Source: Variovorax gossypii (GTDB lineage Bacteria; Pseudomonadota; Gammaproteobacteria; Burkholderiales; Burkholderiaceae_C). Taken from it: a stretch of DNA of 64,000 nucleotides. The position numbers and the translations under genes were made by a program. The stretch lies in contig NZ_RXOE01000010.1 of NCBI RefSeq assembly GCF_003965815.1, positions 124,001-188,000 on the forward strand, in the 5' to 3' direction. This document shows positions 42,763 through 50,492 of the stretch, piece by piece; position 1 is the first letter of the stretch; each line of letters begins with the position of its first letter. The notes under the pieces are model-generated. The model saw only the letters and a program-made list of their open reading frames with translations. It was not told the origin of the DNA and did no database searches.

Positions 42763-43329
42763 TCAGCGCGCGGCTTCGAGCGGGGGGTAGGCGGCCGGCA
42801 GCGGCGGCAGGGAAGCCGACGACGAGCCCTTGGAGGCATCGGCCTTCTTCTCGTCGTCCTTGGGGGCGTATTTCTTGAGCTCGTCTTCCGAGGCCTCGAG
42901 CGCGGGCACCTTGCCGGATTTCTTGCGGGTGTCGAGCGTGGCGACGAATTCTTCCTCGCTGGGCATCTCGTCGCCCTGGAAGCGGTCCATGATCTCGCCG
43001 TTGAAGAACACGGTCAGGCGGCGTTCCTGCGGGTCGACGCCCTGGCGTCGGATGGTGAAGACGTAGTCCCAGCGGTTGGCGTGGAAAACGTCGTTCAGCA
43101 GCGAGGTACCGAGGATTTCACGAACCTGCTGGCGGGACATGCCCGGCTTGAGCGCCGCGACCTGTTCCTTCGACACGAAATTGCCCTGAACCACCTCGAC
43201 TTTGTAGGGGGTTACGGCGGCCAGCGCGCCACGCGTGCGCTCGGTGAAACCACTGCAGGCACCGAGGCCGAGCGTTGCCGCGACGGCGACAGCCAGCAGC
43301 CAGGGCCGGCGTTGGAAGTTGGCAGGCAT
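42763..43329 (-). CDS. bamE: Outer-membrane protein assembly factor BamE
   Basis: BamE is a lipoprotein subunit of the BAM complex. The 188 residues start with a signal peptide and lipobox Leu-Gly-Ala-Cys (Cys25). The SmpA/OmlA domain shows Leu-Lys-Pro-Gly-Met-Ser-Arg-Gln-Gln-Val and Leu-Gly-Thr-Ser-Leu-Leu. A charged Lys/Asp/Ser-rich tail of about 50 residues extends beyond the usual domain. It is transcribed away from fur with 93 bases between starts, an arrangement conserved in many proteobacteria. Confidence 0.94.
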   Translation of the reverse strand: MPANFQRRPWLLAVAVAATLGLGACSGFTERTRGALAAVTPYKVEVVQGNFVSKEQVAALKPGMSRQQVREILGTSLLNDVFHANRWDYVFTIRRQGVDPQERRLTVFFNGEIMDRFQGDEMPSEEEFVATLDTRKKSGKVPALEASEDELKKYAPKDDEKKADASKGSSSASLPPLPAAYPPLEAAR

Positions 43330-43422
43330 GGGAGGAAAAGGGGGTAGCGATATGATCGGCCATTGTAGCGGCTGGCCTTTTCGGGGCCTTTAGCCGCAGC
43401 CCTCCGGGGCGCAGGAACCAAC

Positions 43423-43842
43423 ATGGCCAACATCGACGAACTGAAGAATACCGGCCTCAAGGCCACCCTCCCGCGCCTGAAGATCCTGGAGATCTTCCAG
43501 ACCGGCAGCCAGCGGCACATGACGGCGGAAGACGTGTTCCGCGTGCTGCTCAACGAACATTCCGACATCGGCCTGGCCACGGTCTACCGGGTGCTCACCC
43601 AGTTCGAGCAGGCCGGCATCCTGGAGCGCAGCCACTTCGAGAGCGGCAAGGCGGTCTACGAGCTGAACGAAGGCACCCACCACGACCACCTGGTGTGCAC
43701 CTCCTGCGGCAAGGTCGAGGAGTTCTACGACGCCGAGATCGAGCGCCGCCAGCAGATGGTCGCCAAGGACAAGGGCTGGATCCTGCAGGACCACGCCATG
43801 TCCCTCTACGGTCTTTGCGGAGATTGCGCCAAGAAGCGCTGA
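43423..43842 (+). CDS. fur: Ferric uptake regulator
   Basis: Fur is the iron-responsive repressor. The 139 residues have an N-terminal winged helix (Leu-Lys-Ala-Thr-Leu-Pro-Arg-Leu-Lys-Ile-Leu; Thr-Val-Tyr-Arg-Val-Leu) and a metal-binding dimerisation domain with His-His-Asp-His-Leu-Val-Cys-x2-Cys and a second Cys-x2-Cys at the end (Leu-Cys-Gly-Asp-Cys). It probably controls the receptor at 9518. A TATGAT hexamer at 43351-43356 could be its -10 but lacks a good -35. Confidence 0.96.
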   Translation: MANIDELKNTGLKATLPRLKILEIFQTGSQRHMTAEDVFRVLLNEHSDIGLATVYRVLTQFEQAGILERSHFESGKAVYELNEGTHHDHLVCTSCGKVEEFYDAEIERRQQMVAKDKGWILQDHAMSLYGLCGDCAKKR

Positions 43843-43899
43843 TACGAAGCAGGAAAACGGGAAAAGGAAACGCGGCCCGGCGGCGGCCGCCGGAACCGA

Positions 43900-44859
43900 T
43901 CAATCCCCGTCGCGGGAGTTTTCCATCGCCTTGTGGTGCCGCGCCACGAAGTCGGCGTACGTGTCGATGCCGCGCAGCTGCAGGATCGAGTTGCGCACCG
44001 CCGCTTCCACCAGCACGGCGATGTTGCGCCCGGCCACCACCTGGATGATGACCTTGCGCACCGGGATGCCCAGTACGTCCTGGGTGAGCGGAGCCGAAGG
44101 CATGCGCTCGTAGTCGCGCTCGAAGCTGTCGCGCCGCACGAGGTGCACGATGAGCTTCAGCCGCATCTTCCGGCGCACCGCCGTCTCGCCGAAGATCGCG
44201 CGGATGTCCAGCAGGCCGATGCCGCGCACCTCGAGCAGGTTCAGCAGCAGGTCGGGGCAGCGCCCCTCGATGGTGTTCTGGTTGATGCGGTAGAGATCGA
44301 CCGCGTCGTCGGCCACGAGGCCGTTGCCGCGCGAGATCAGCTCCAGCCCCAGCTCGCTCTTGCCCAGGCCCGACTCGCCCGTGATCATCACGCCCATGCC
44401 CAGGATGTCCATGAACACGCCGTGCATCGAGGTGCGCTCGGCGAAGTGCTTGGACAGGTAGGCGCGCAGCAGGTCGATCACGAAGGCCGACGACTCGCGC
44501 GTGGCGAAGAGCGGCAGCTGCGCGCGCTCGCAGATCGACAGCAGCTCGTCGGGCGCGGCCTGGCCGTCGGCCAGCACCAGCATCGGCGGCTCCAGCGTGA
44601 CGATGCGGGCGATGCGCCGCGCGCAGTCTTCCTCGCTGCCGCGCGTGAGGTAGGCCACCTCGCGGGCGCCGAGGATCTGCACGCGGTACGGGTGGATGTA
44701 GTTGAGGTAGCCGACCAGGTCCGCGGCCGACTGGGCCCGGCTGATGACCTCGGGGTCGAACTGGCGCTCCGAGGCGCCCAGCCCCGCGAGCCATTCCCAC
44801 CGGAGCGAGCCACGGAACTCCTCGAACATGGCATCGGCACTGATGACTGTCGGCTTCAT
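43900..44859 (-). CDS. hprK: HPr kinase/phosphorylase
   Basis: HprK phosphorylates or dephosphorylates a serine of HPr. The 319 residues carry H146 in the Ser-Met-His-Gly-Val stretch and the P-loop Gly-Glu-Ser-Gly-Leu-Gly-Lys-Ser at 161-168. The family signature Asp-Asp-Ala-Val-Asp-Leu-Tyr follows. In proteobacteria it belongs to a regulatory phosphorelay with ptsN, whose gene ends 98 bases upstream. It is convergent with fur (57 bases between stops). Confidence 0.95.
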   Translation of the reverse strand: MKPTVISADAMFEEFRGSLRWEWLAGLGASERQFDPEVISRAQSAADLVGYLNYIHPYRVQILGAREVAYLTRGSEEDCARRIARIVTLEPPMLVLADGQAAPDELLSICERAQLPLFATRESSAFVIDLLRAYLSKHFAERTSMHGVFMDILGMGVMITGESGLGKSELGLELISRGNGLVADDAVDLYRINQNTIEGRCPDLLLNLLEVRGIGLLDIRAIFGETAVRRKMRLKLIVHLVRRDSFERDYERMPSAPLTQDVLGIPVRKVIIQVVAGRNIAVLVEAAVRNSILQLRGIDTYADFVARHHKAMENSRDGD

Positions 44860-44957
44860 GCGTTCAGGAGACGGCGCGCGGGCGCCGGCATTGCGTTGGA
44901 ATGAGGGAAGAAGGAGCCGCGCAGCTTATCAGCAGCCGCGCGCGCCGACGCATGCGC

Positions 44958-45425
44958 TCAGGCGACCTGGGTGGATTGCCAGCCGGCAATGAGGTCGTGC
45001 AAGGCAGTTGCGTCGGTGCTGGACTTGATCTGTTCGCGCAGGCTGGCGTCGCTCAGCAGTTCGGCGATTTCGGAAAGGATTTCGAGGTGCTTCTGCGTGG
45101 CCGCTTCAGGCACCAGCAGGAAGATCAGGAGTGCGACGGGTTGCTCGTCGGGGGCGTCGAAGCCGATGGGATTGGCCAGCTGGAACACGGCTGCCATCGG
45201 CGACTTGAGGCCCTTGATGCGGCCATGCGGAATGGCGACGCCGTGACCCAGGCCGGTGGAGCCGAGGCGCTCGCGCGCGAAGAGGCTGTCGGTGATGAGG
45301 GCACGGCCCAGACCGTGAAGGCTTTCGAACAGCAGGCCGGCTTCTTCGAAAGCACGTTTCTTGCTGGTAGCGTCAACGCTCACGAGCACTTGAGCGGGCG
45401 GCAGGATGGACGCGAGGCGATTCAT
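44958..45425 (-). CDS. ptsN: PTS IIA-like nitrogen regulatory protein
   Basis: PtsN (EIIA-Ntr) is a phosphorylatable regulator linking nitrogen, potassium and carbon status. The ATG at 45425 gives 155 residues; an in-frame ATG 10 codons earlier has no homology. The phospho-accepting histidine is H67 in Gly-Val-Ala-Ile-Pro-His-Gly-Arg. The partner hprK is next. A terminator separates it from hpf upstream, so it needs its own promoter or read-through. Confidence 0.94.
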   Translation of the reverse strand: MNRLASILPPAQVLVSVDATSKKRAFEEAGLLFESLHGLGRALITDSLFARERLGSTGLGHGVAIPHGRIKGLKSPMAAVFQLANPIGFDAPDEQPVALLIFLLVPEAATQKHLEILSEIAELLSDASLREQIKSSTDATALHDLIAGWQSTQVA

Positions 45426-45561
45426 GGTGGGTGCAGAGCGGGGGCGATTATGCACCCGCTTGGTAAAAACCCCCAGTCCCCCTATTTACTTTCTGTCTAC
45501 ATGTTGCCCAGAGGCCTCGTGCTCTCCTCTGGGCGCCTGCCAAAAGACCCAGCGTCACAGT

Positions 45562-45594
45562 CGGAAAAACGAAAGGCCGCCCTGAGGCGGCCTT
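45562..45594 (-). terminator. Intrinsic terminator after hpf
   Basis: On the minus strand GGCCGCC-TCAG-GGCGGCC (extended by an AA/TT pair; 45573-45594) is followed by TTTCGTTTTT. It begins 25 bases after the hpf stop, before ptsN. Confidence 0.8.
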
Positions 45595-45618
45595 CGATGC
45601 GAGCCCTGGGGCTCTCTC

Positions 45619-45948
45619 TTACATCAGGCGCTTGGGTGCCGCGTGATGGTGGTCCTGCAGGCGGTCCTTGTGGCGCACCACCTGGCGGTCGAGCTTGTCG
45701 ACCAGTTCATCGACCGCAGCGTAGAGATCAGCGTGGCTCGACTCCGCGAACATGTCATTGCCCTTGACGTGGATGTTGCATTCCGCCCTTTGGCGGCGTT
45801 CCTTTTCCTTCTGCTTTTCCACCGTGAGGATCACCTTTACATCGACCACCTGGTCGAAATGTCGGATGACCCGGTCCAGCTTGCTCGTGACGTAGGTGCG
45901 CAAGGCAGGTGTGACGTCGAGGTGATGACCGCTGATCGTCAAATTCAT
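45619..45948 (-). CDS. hpf: Ribosome hibernation-promoting factor (short form)
   Basis: This 109-residue protein of the HPF/YfiA family binds the 30S subunit and stabilises inactive ribosomes. The start Met-Asn-Leu-Thr-Ile-Ser-Gly-His-His-Leu-Asp-Val-Thr matches the family, with Gln-Lys-Glu-Lys-Glu-Arg-Arg-Gln-Arg-Ala-Glu-Cys in the middle and the conserved Asp-Leu-Tyr-Ala-Ala-Val-Asp-Glu-Leu. A near-perfect AGGAGGT ribosome site precedes the ATG. In many relatives rpoN lies directly upstream; here there is a 355-base gap and a helicase gene instead. Confidence 0.94.
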   Translation of the reverse strand: MNLTISGHHLDVTPALRTYVTSKLDRVIRHFDQVVDVKVILTVEKQKEKERRQRAECNIHVKGNDMFAESSHADLYAAVDELVDKLDRQVVRHKDRLQDHHHAAPKRLM

Positions 45949-46020
45949 GAATGACCTCCTGGAATTGACGGTTGGGGAAATGACCGCGCCGCAGGATGCG
46001 GTTTGGCCGGCGAAACGGGA

Positions 46021-46080
46021 GTTCTCTTGGGGGTAGGGAAAGGGAGGAAGGGGGAGGGGAAGAAGAGGAGAAAGAGGGGA
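46021..46080. repeat. Long purine/pyrimidine-asymmetric tract in the hpf leader
   Basis: About 60 bases that are almost entirely G and A on the plus strand (C and T on the mRNA strand) lie 73 bases upstream of the hpf start. The rest of the 355-base gap 45949-46303 shows a promoter candidate at 46091 and otherwise nothing I can identify. The tract could form non-B DNA or an unstructured leader. Confidence 0.6.
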
Positions 46081-46090
46081 CGGTCGATTC

Positions 46091-46119
46091 ACTATGCCCA
46101 AGCTGTCACGGTATTGCAA
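46091..46119 (-). promoter_or_regulatory. Candidate sigma-70 promoter for hpf
   Basis: On the minus strand TTGCAA (46119-46114) and CATAGT (46096-46091) are separated by 17 bases; each matches its consensus at four of six positions. It would give a leader of about 135 bases containing the pyrimidine tract. There is no sigma-54 type GG-GC pair. Confidence 0.35.
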
Positions 46120-46303
46120 TACCTGAGTTGCCCGGGGTTTTGCCGCCTCTTGAGCAGCTTTTCACACGCTAGCGAATCGATAGCTGCGGGCACGCGCGGG
46201 GCTGGCGATGCCGCGCGTTCGAAACAAGTGTTTCAGCGCCGCGCGGCCGGTGACCCTGCCGCCGGAAGGGCCAGCCGCCCTGCCCGCTCATGCAGCCGCC
46301 CGC

Positions 46304-48424
46304 TCAGCGCCAGGCAGCGCGCATCCTGTTTCGCAGGTCGATCACCGCGCTGGGCGGCGGCACGGCCGGTGCCCGCTCGGGCGGAGGCGGCCAGGTCTGC
46401 TGCTCGAAGCCTTCCAGGTCGGCGTCGGCGATGAAGCGCGTGCGGTTGGCGTACATGTGCCTGTCGCCTCGCGCCGCCTGCTGCGTGACGTAGAAGCGCT
46501 GCGGCACCAGCAGGTGCAGGTGGTCGCGGGCCCGGGTCATCGCGACGTAGAGCAGCCGGCGCTCCTCTTCCAGCTCGTGCGCGCTCTGCGCCACGTCGGC
46601 CGGCAGGCAGCCGTCGACCACGTTGAGCACGTGCACCGAGTTCCACTCCTGCCCCTTTGCCGAGTGGATGGTGGAGAGGATCAGGTAGTCCTCGTCGAGC
46701 AGCGGCGGCCCCGGCCGGTCGCTGGTGGCTTCGGGCGGATCGAGCGTGAGTTCGGTGAGGAAGCGCTCGCGCGAGGCATACCCGGCCGCGAGGCGCGCGA
46801 GCTGTTCCACGTCGGCGCGCCGCACGCCGGAGGTGTCCTCGTACAGGCGCTCCAGGTGCGGCAGGTACCAGTCCATCGCCAGCTCGACGTCGGCCGGCCA
46901 CTTGAGCCCCGGCGCGCGCAGGGCGGCATAGGCGTCGACGAAGTCGGCCCATTGCGCGCGGGCGGCCGAAGGCGGCACGAACTCGCGCACGGCGGCGGCC
47001 GGGTCGGCGGCCTGCTCCATCGCGTCGAGCAGGCGTGCGCTGGTGGCGGGGCCGATGCCCGGTATCAGCTGCGTCACCCGGAACCCCGCCATGCGCCCGC
47101 GCGGGTTCTGCGCGAAGCGCAGCACCGCGAGCAGGTCCTTCACGTGCGAGGCCTCGAGAAACTTGAGCCCGCCGAACTTCACGAACGGGATGTTGCGCCG
47201 CGCCAGCTCGAGCTCGAGCGCCGCGCTGTGCGTCGAGGTGCGGAACAGCACTGCCTGCGACTTCAGCGCCAGCCCGCCCTCGCGATGCGCCAGCACCTTG
47301 TCTGCCACCCAGCGCGCCTGCCCGGCCTCGTCGGGCACGAGCACCAGCAGCGGCTTGCCGGCCGAGGGCTTGTCGGTCCACAGCGTCTTGGCATGCCGCT
47401 CGGCGGCCTGCGCGATCACGCGATTCGACACGTCGAGGATCGGCTGCGTCGAGCGGTAGTTGCGCTCCAGCGTGACCACGCGCGCCTCCTGCGCGAACTG
47501 CGAAGGGAAGTCGAGGATGTTGCGCACCGTGGCGCCGCGAAAGGAATAGATCGACTGCGCGTCGTCCCCCACCACCGTCACGCCGCGCCCGTCGGGCTTG
47601 AGCGCCAGCAGGATCGAGGCCTGCAGCAGGTTGGTGTCCTGGTACTCGTCGACCAGCACATGGTCGAAGCGCCCGCCGATGTGCGCGGCCAGCGCGGGTT
47701 CGGTGGCCATCTCGGCCCAGTAGAGCAGCAGGTCGTCGTAGTCGAGCACGTTCTGCCGCTGCTTGGCCTCGACATACGCGCCGAACAGCTTCTTCAGCTC
47801 GGCCTCCCATTCGTCGCACCAGGGAAAGGCCTCCTTCAGCACATCGGCCAGCGGCGCGCGGGTGTTCACGCAGCGCGAGTAGATCGACAGGCAGGTGCCC
47901 TTGCGCGGAAAGCGGTTGACGGTGGAAGACAGGCCGAGCTCGTGGCGCACCAGCCCCATCAGGTCTTCGGCGTCGCCGCGGTCGTGGATGGTGAAGTTCT
48001 CGTCGAGCCCGATCTGCGGCGCGTACTCGCGCAGCAGCCGCGCGCCGACGCCGTGGAAGGTGCCCGCCCAGGGCAGCGCGGGCGGCGCCTCGGACTTCAG
48101 GCCCAGCACCTGCGCCAGCACCCGGCCGGCGCGGCGCTCCATCTCCTGCGCGGCACGGCGGGAGAAGGTCAGCAGCAGCAGGCGCTGCGGATCGACGCCG
48201 CCGGCGATGAGGGTTGCGACGCGGTGCGCCAGCGTGCTGGTCTTGCCCGAGCCGGCGCCCGCGATGACGAGCAGCGGCCGCTCGTCGCGCCCGGCGGTGG
48301 CCGCGCTCACGCCGTGCTCGACCGCCGCGCGCTGCGCCTCGTTGAGCGAGGCGAGCGCGTCGGCCAGGCGTTCGGCCTGGGTCTTCGGCACGGCCGGAAA
48401 AACGGGGAGCGCAGTGGTCTGCAT
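46304..48424 (-). CDS. UvrD/Rep-type ATP-dependent DNA helicase
   Basis: This 706-residue superfamily 1A helicase has Asn-Glu-Ala-Gln-Arg (Q-motif region, about residue 28) and Walker A Ala-Gly-Ala-Gly-Ser-Gly-Lys-Thr at 55-62. Asp-Glu-Tyr-Gln-Asp-Thr (motif II) and Gly-Asp-Asp-Ala-Gln-Ser-Ile-Tyr-Ser-Phe-Arg-Gly-Ala (motif III) follow, and Val-Ala-Met-Thr-Arg-Ala-Arg-Asp (motif VI) is near the end. The frame continues beyond the chosen ATG (48424) through the corA promoter region, which I reject. UvrD versus Rep cannot be settled without comparison. Confidence 0.92.
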   Translation of the reverse strand: MQTTALPVFPAVPKTQAERLADALASLNEAQRAAVEHGVSAATAGRDERPLLVIAGAGSGKTSTLAHRVATLIAGGVDPQRLLLLTFSRRAAQEMERRAGRVLAQVLGLKSEAPPALPWAGTFHGVGARLLREYAPQIGLDENFTIHDRGDAEDLMGLVRHELGLSSTVNRFPRKGTCLSIYSRCVNTRAPLADVLKEAFPWCDEWEAELKKLFGAYVEAKQRQNVLDYDDLLLYWAEMATEPALAAHIGGRFDHVLVDEYQDTNLLQASILLALKPDGRGVTVVGDDAQSIYSFRGATVRNILDFPSQFAQEARVVTLERNYRSTQPILDVSNRVIAQAAERHAKTLWTDKPSAGKPLLVLVPDEAGQARWVADKVLAHREGGLALKSQAVLFRTSTHSAALELELARRNIPFVKFGGLKFLEASHVKDLLAVLRFAQNPRGRMAGFRVTQLIPGIGPATSARLLDAMEQAADPAAAVREFVPPSAARAQWADFVDAYAALRAPGLKWPADVELAMDWYLPHLERLYEDTSGVRRADVEQLARLAAGYASRERFLTELTLDPPEATSDRPGPPLLDEDYLILSTIHSAKGQEWNSVHVLNVVDGCLPADVAQSAHELEEERRLLYVAMTRARDHLHLLVPQRFYVTQQAARGDRHMYANRTRFIADADLEGFEQQTWPPPPERAPAVPPPSAVIDLRNRMRAAWR

Positions 48425-48482
48425 GGCGCACGACTTTACTGTATGCCCGTCCAGTCCGGCCACCTCGTCGACATATGAGCGG

Positions 48483-48491
48483 TGACATAAT
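48483..48491 (+). promoter_or_regulatory. Extended -10 promoter candidate for corA
   Basis: TG-A-CATAAT fits the extended -10 pattern (TGn then five of six -10 bases). No good -35 is present, as expected for an extended -10 promoter. It would start transcription near 48498 and produce a leader of about 160 bases. Confidence 0.45.
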
Positions 48492-48521
48492 CGCGCCTCG
48501 CTGCAACCGGAGATTTTTCCT

Positions 48522-48566
48522 ATGGAAACCGCCCCGTCTCGGCAGCTTTCAACTCCCTTTCGCTGA
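48522..48566 (+). CDS. Possible corA leader peptide, 14 residues
   Basis: A short frame of 14 codons plus TGA (Met-Glu-Thr-Ala-Pro-Ser-Arg-Gln-Leu-Ser-Thr-Pro-Phe-Arg) has GGAG 9 bases before its ATG. It lies 93 bases upstream of corA, just after the promoter candidate. Its last codons overlap the left arm of an RNA inverted repeat (48545-48557 with 48601-48613). In enterobacteria, mgtA and corA have translated leader peptides that govern transcription; resemblance here is in arrangement only. Translation is not demonstrated. Confidence 0.35.
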   Translation: METAPSRQLSTPFR

Positions 48567-48613
48567 CGCCTTTTCTGCGCTTCCTGCGCACGTCGGGCCG
48601 GGGAATTGAAAGC
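48545..48613 (+). promoter_or_regulatory. Leader RNA inverted repeat upstream of corA
   Basis: GCTTTCAACTCCC (48545-48557) pairs with GGGAATTGAAAGC (48601-48613): eight pairs, one mismatch, then four pairs. A GCGC-TTCCT-GCGC hairpin lies within the loop. No T tract follows, so if it acts in attenuation it would be Rho-dependent or translational. The CTCCC part could alternatively pair with the corA ribosome site GGGAG near 48646-48650. Confidence 0.45.
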
Positions 48614-48659
48614 GCCCCTCCCCTCGCCCACCGTCCAGTCATCTCCGGGAGTGAGCCCA

Positions 48660-49646
48660 ATGCTCAACATCTTCACGCTCGCCAACGGCCGCCTCGTCCA
48701 GGAAGAGATCGAGGCCCTCGAAGAGCTCTCCAAGTTCCAGCCGATCTGGGTCGACCTCGAATCGCCCACGCTCGAGGAAAAGCGCTGGATCAAGCAGTAC
48801 TACGGCCTGTCCATTCCCGAAGACGCGATGGACGAGGACATCGAGGAGTCGGCCCGCTTCTACGAGGAAGACAACGGCGAGCTGCACATCCGCTCCGACT
48901 TCCTGATCGACGACGACGAGGCCCCGCGCGCGGTGCGCGTCGCCTTCATCCTCAACCAGCACAACACCGACCTGCGCAGCCGCGGCGTGCTGTTCTCGAT
49001 CCACGACGAGGACGTGCCCGTGTTCCGCCTGCTGCGCATGCGCGCGCGCCGCGCGCCGGGGCTGATCGAGGACGCCAAGGAAGTCATGCTCAAGCTCTTC
49101 GACGCCGATGCCGAGTATTCGGCCGACTCGCTGGAGAACATCTACGACGAACTCGAGGCGGCCAGCAAGAAAGTGCTCTCGGGCAACGTCAGCGACGAGC
49201 TGGCCGGCGAGGTTCTCGGCGCCATCGCCCGGCAGGAAGACCTGAACGGCCGCATCCGCCGCAACGTGATGGACACGCGCCGCGCGGTCAGCTTCATGAT
49301 GCGCAGCAAGATGCTCAACGCCGAGCAGTTCGAGGAAGCGCGCCAGATCCTGCGCGACATCGAGTCGCTGGACAACCACACGGCCTTCCTGTTCGACAAG
49401 ATCAACTTCCTGATGGATGCGACCGTCGGTTTCATCAACATCAACCAGAACAAGACCATCAAGATCTTCTCGGTGGCCAGCGTCGCGCTGCTGCCGCCGA
49501 CGCTGATCGCCAGCATCTACGGCATGAACTTCAAGTTCATGCCCGAGCTCGACTGGGCCATGGGCTACCCGTATGCCATCGTGCTGATGGCGGCCAGCGC
49601 GCTGGTGCCCATGTGGTACTTCCGCCGGCGCGGCTGGCTGAAGTAG
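48660..49646 (+). CDS. corA: CorA magnesium/cobalt transporter
   Basis: CorA is a pentameric divalent cation channel. The ATG at 48660 gives 328 residues; earlier in-frame TTG is not needed. The soluble N-terminal domain is acidic (Asp-Glu-Asp-Ile-Glu-Glu). Two C-terminal membrane helices enclose the selectivity motif Gly-Met-Asn (288-290) followed by Met-Pro-Glu-Leu, and the protein ends with basic residues (Arg-Arg-Arg-Gly-Trp-Leu-Lys). It has a long leader with a possible regulatory peptide and hairpin. Confidence 0.95.
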   Translation: MLNIFTLANGRLVQEEIEALEELSKFQPIWVDLESPTLEEKRWIKQYYGLSIPEDAMDEDIEESARFYEEDNGELHIRSDFLIDDDEAPRAVRVAFILNQHNTDLRSRGVLFSIHDEDVPVFRLLRMRARRAPGLIEDAKEVMLKLFDADAEYSADSLENIYDELEAASKKVLSGNVSDELAGEVLGAIARQEDLNGRIRRNVMDTRRAVSFMMRSKMLNAEQFEEARQILRDIESLDNHTAFLFDKINFLMDATVGFININQNKTIKIFSVASVALLPPTLIASIYGMNFKFMPELDWAMGYPYAIVLMAASALVPMWYFRRRGWLK

Positions 49647-49727
49647 GCACGAGCAACGGGCGGGGGCCGGCCCCCGGCCCCGGGGTGCTAGAGTGGCCGG
49701 CAGCCAGGCGCTGACCGGAGAGCCACA

Positions 49728-50492
49728 GTGCGCAGACTTCGTTTCCTCACCAACCGCCATCGCGCGCCGTCCACCAACGCCGCGCTGGGCCTGCTGCTGG
49801 CCTTCAACGCCGGCGCCGTCAATGCGGGCGGCTTCCTCGTGCTGCACATGTACACCTCGCCCATGACCGGCTTCGCCTCTCAGCTGGCGGACGGCATGGT
49901 GCTGGGAAACGTCAAGCTGCTGCTGAATGCGCTGGGCGCGATCCTGGCCTTCGTGACCGGCGCGGCCGTCTGCGCGGTGCTCGTGAACTGGGGCCGGCAG
50001 CACCGCATGCACGGCGTGTACGCACTGCCGCTGATGCTCGAGGCGGCGCTGATGTTTCCCTTCGGGCTCATGGGCGCCATCACGCTGACCTGGGCGACGC
50101 CGTTCGCGGTGCCGCTCACCGTGCTGCTGCTGTCCTTCATCATGGGCCTGCAGAACGCGGTGGCGTCCAAGACCTCGGGCGGCAGCATCCGCACCACCCA
50201 CATGACCGGCAACATCACCGACATGGGCATCGAGATCGGCAAGATGCTCTACTGGAACCGCCGCTCGAAGTCGGCACCGTCGCCGGCCCTTGTCGTGCGC
50301 CACGACCGCAGCCGCATGCGCCGCGCCGGCGGTCTGGTCGGCATGTTCGTGCTCGGCGGCGCGGTGGGCGCGCTGGGCTTCAAGTACGTGGGCTTCGTCT
50401 GCGTGGTGCCGCTGGCCGCGCTGCTGCTCGCGCTGTCGATCCCGCCGCTGCTGCGCGACATTCCGCGCCGCCGCACGCCCTCGCTCAGCTGA
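49728..50492 (+). CDS. YoaK-family (DUF1275) membrane protein
   Basis: This 254-residue integral membrane protein has about six hydrophobic segments. The pattern Asn-Ala-Gly-Ala-Val-Asn-Ala-Gly-Gly-Phe near the start, and Met-Thr-Gly-Asn-Ile-Thr-Asp-Met-Gly in the middle, are typical of DUF1275. The function of the family is not established. Start is GTG with GGAG upstream. The end overlaps the convergent nucleosidase gene by 8 bases. Confidence 0.85.
   Translation: MRRLRFLTNRHRAPSTNAALGLLLAFNAGAVNAGGFLVLHMYTSPMTGFASQLADGMVLGNVKLLLNALGAILAFVTGAAVCAVLVNWGRQHRMHGVYALPLMLEAALMFPFGLMGAITLTWATPFAVPLTVLLLSFIMGLQNAVASKTSGGSIRTTHMTGNITDMGIEIGKMLYWNRRSKSAPSPALVVRHDRSRMRRAGGLVGMFVLGGAVGALGFKYVGFVCVVPLAALLLALSIPPLLRDIPRRRTPSLS

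Noticed and set aside
45949..46303. Sigma-54 promoter upstream of hpf
   Set aside because: No GG/GC pair with the required 10-base spacing was found on the minus strand; a weak sigma-70 match is better.
46208..48478. 756-codon plus-strand frame opposite the helicase
   Set aside because: Low-complexity Arg/His/Val composition and exact antisense position; the minus-strand frame has all helicase motifs.
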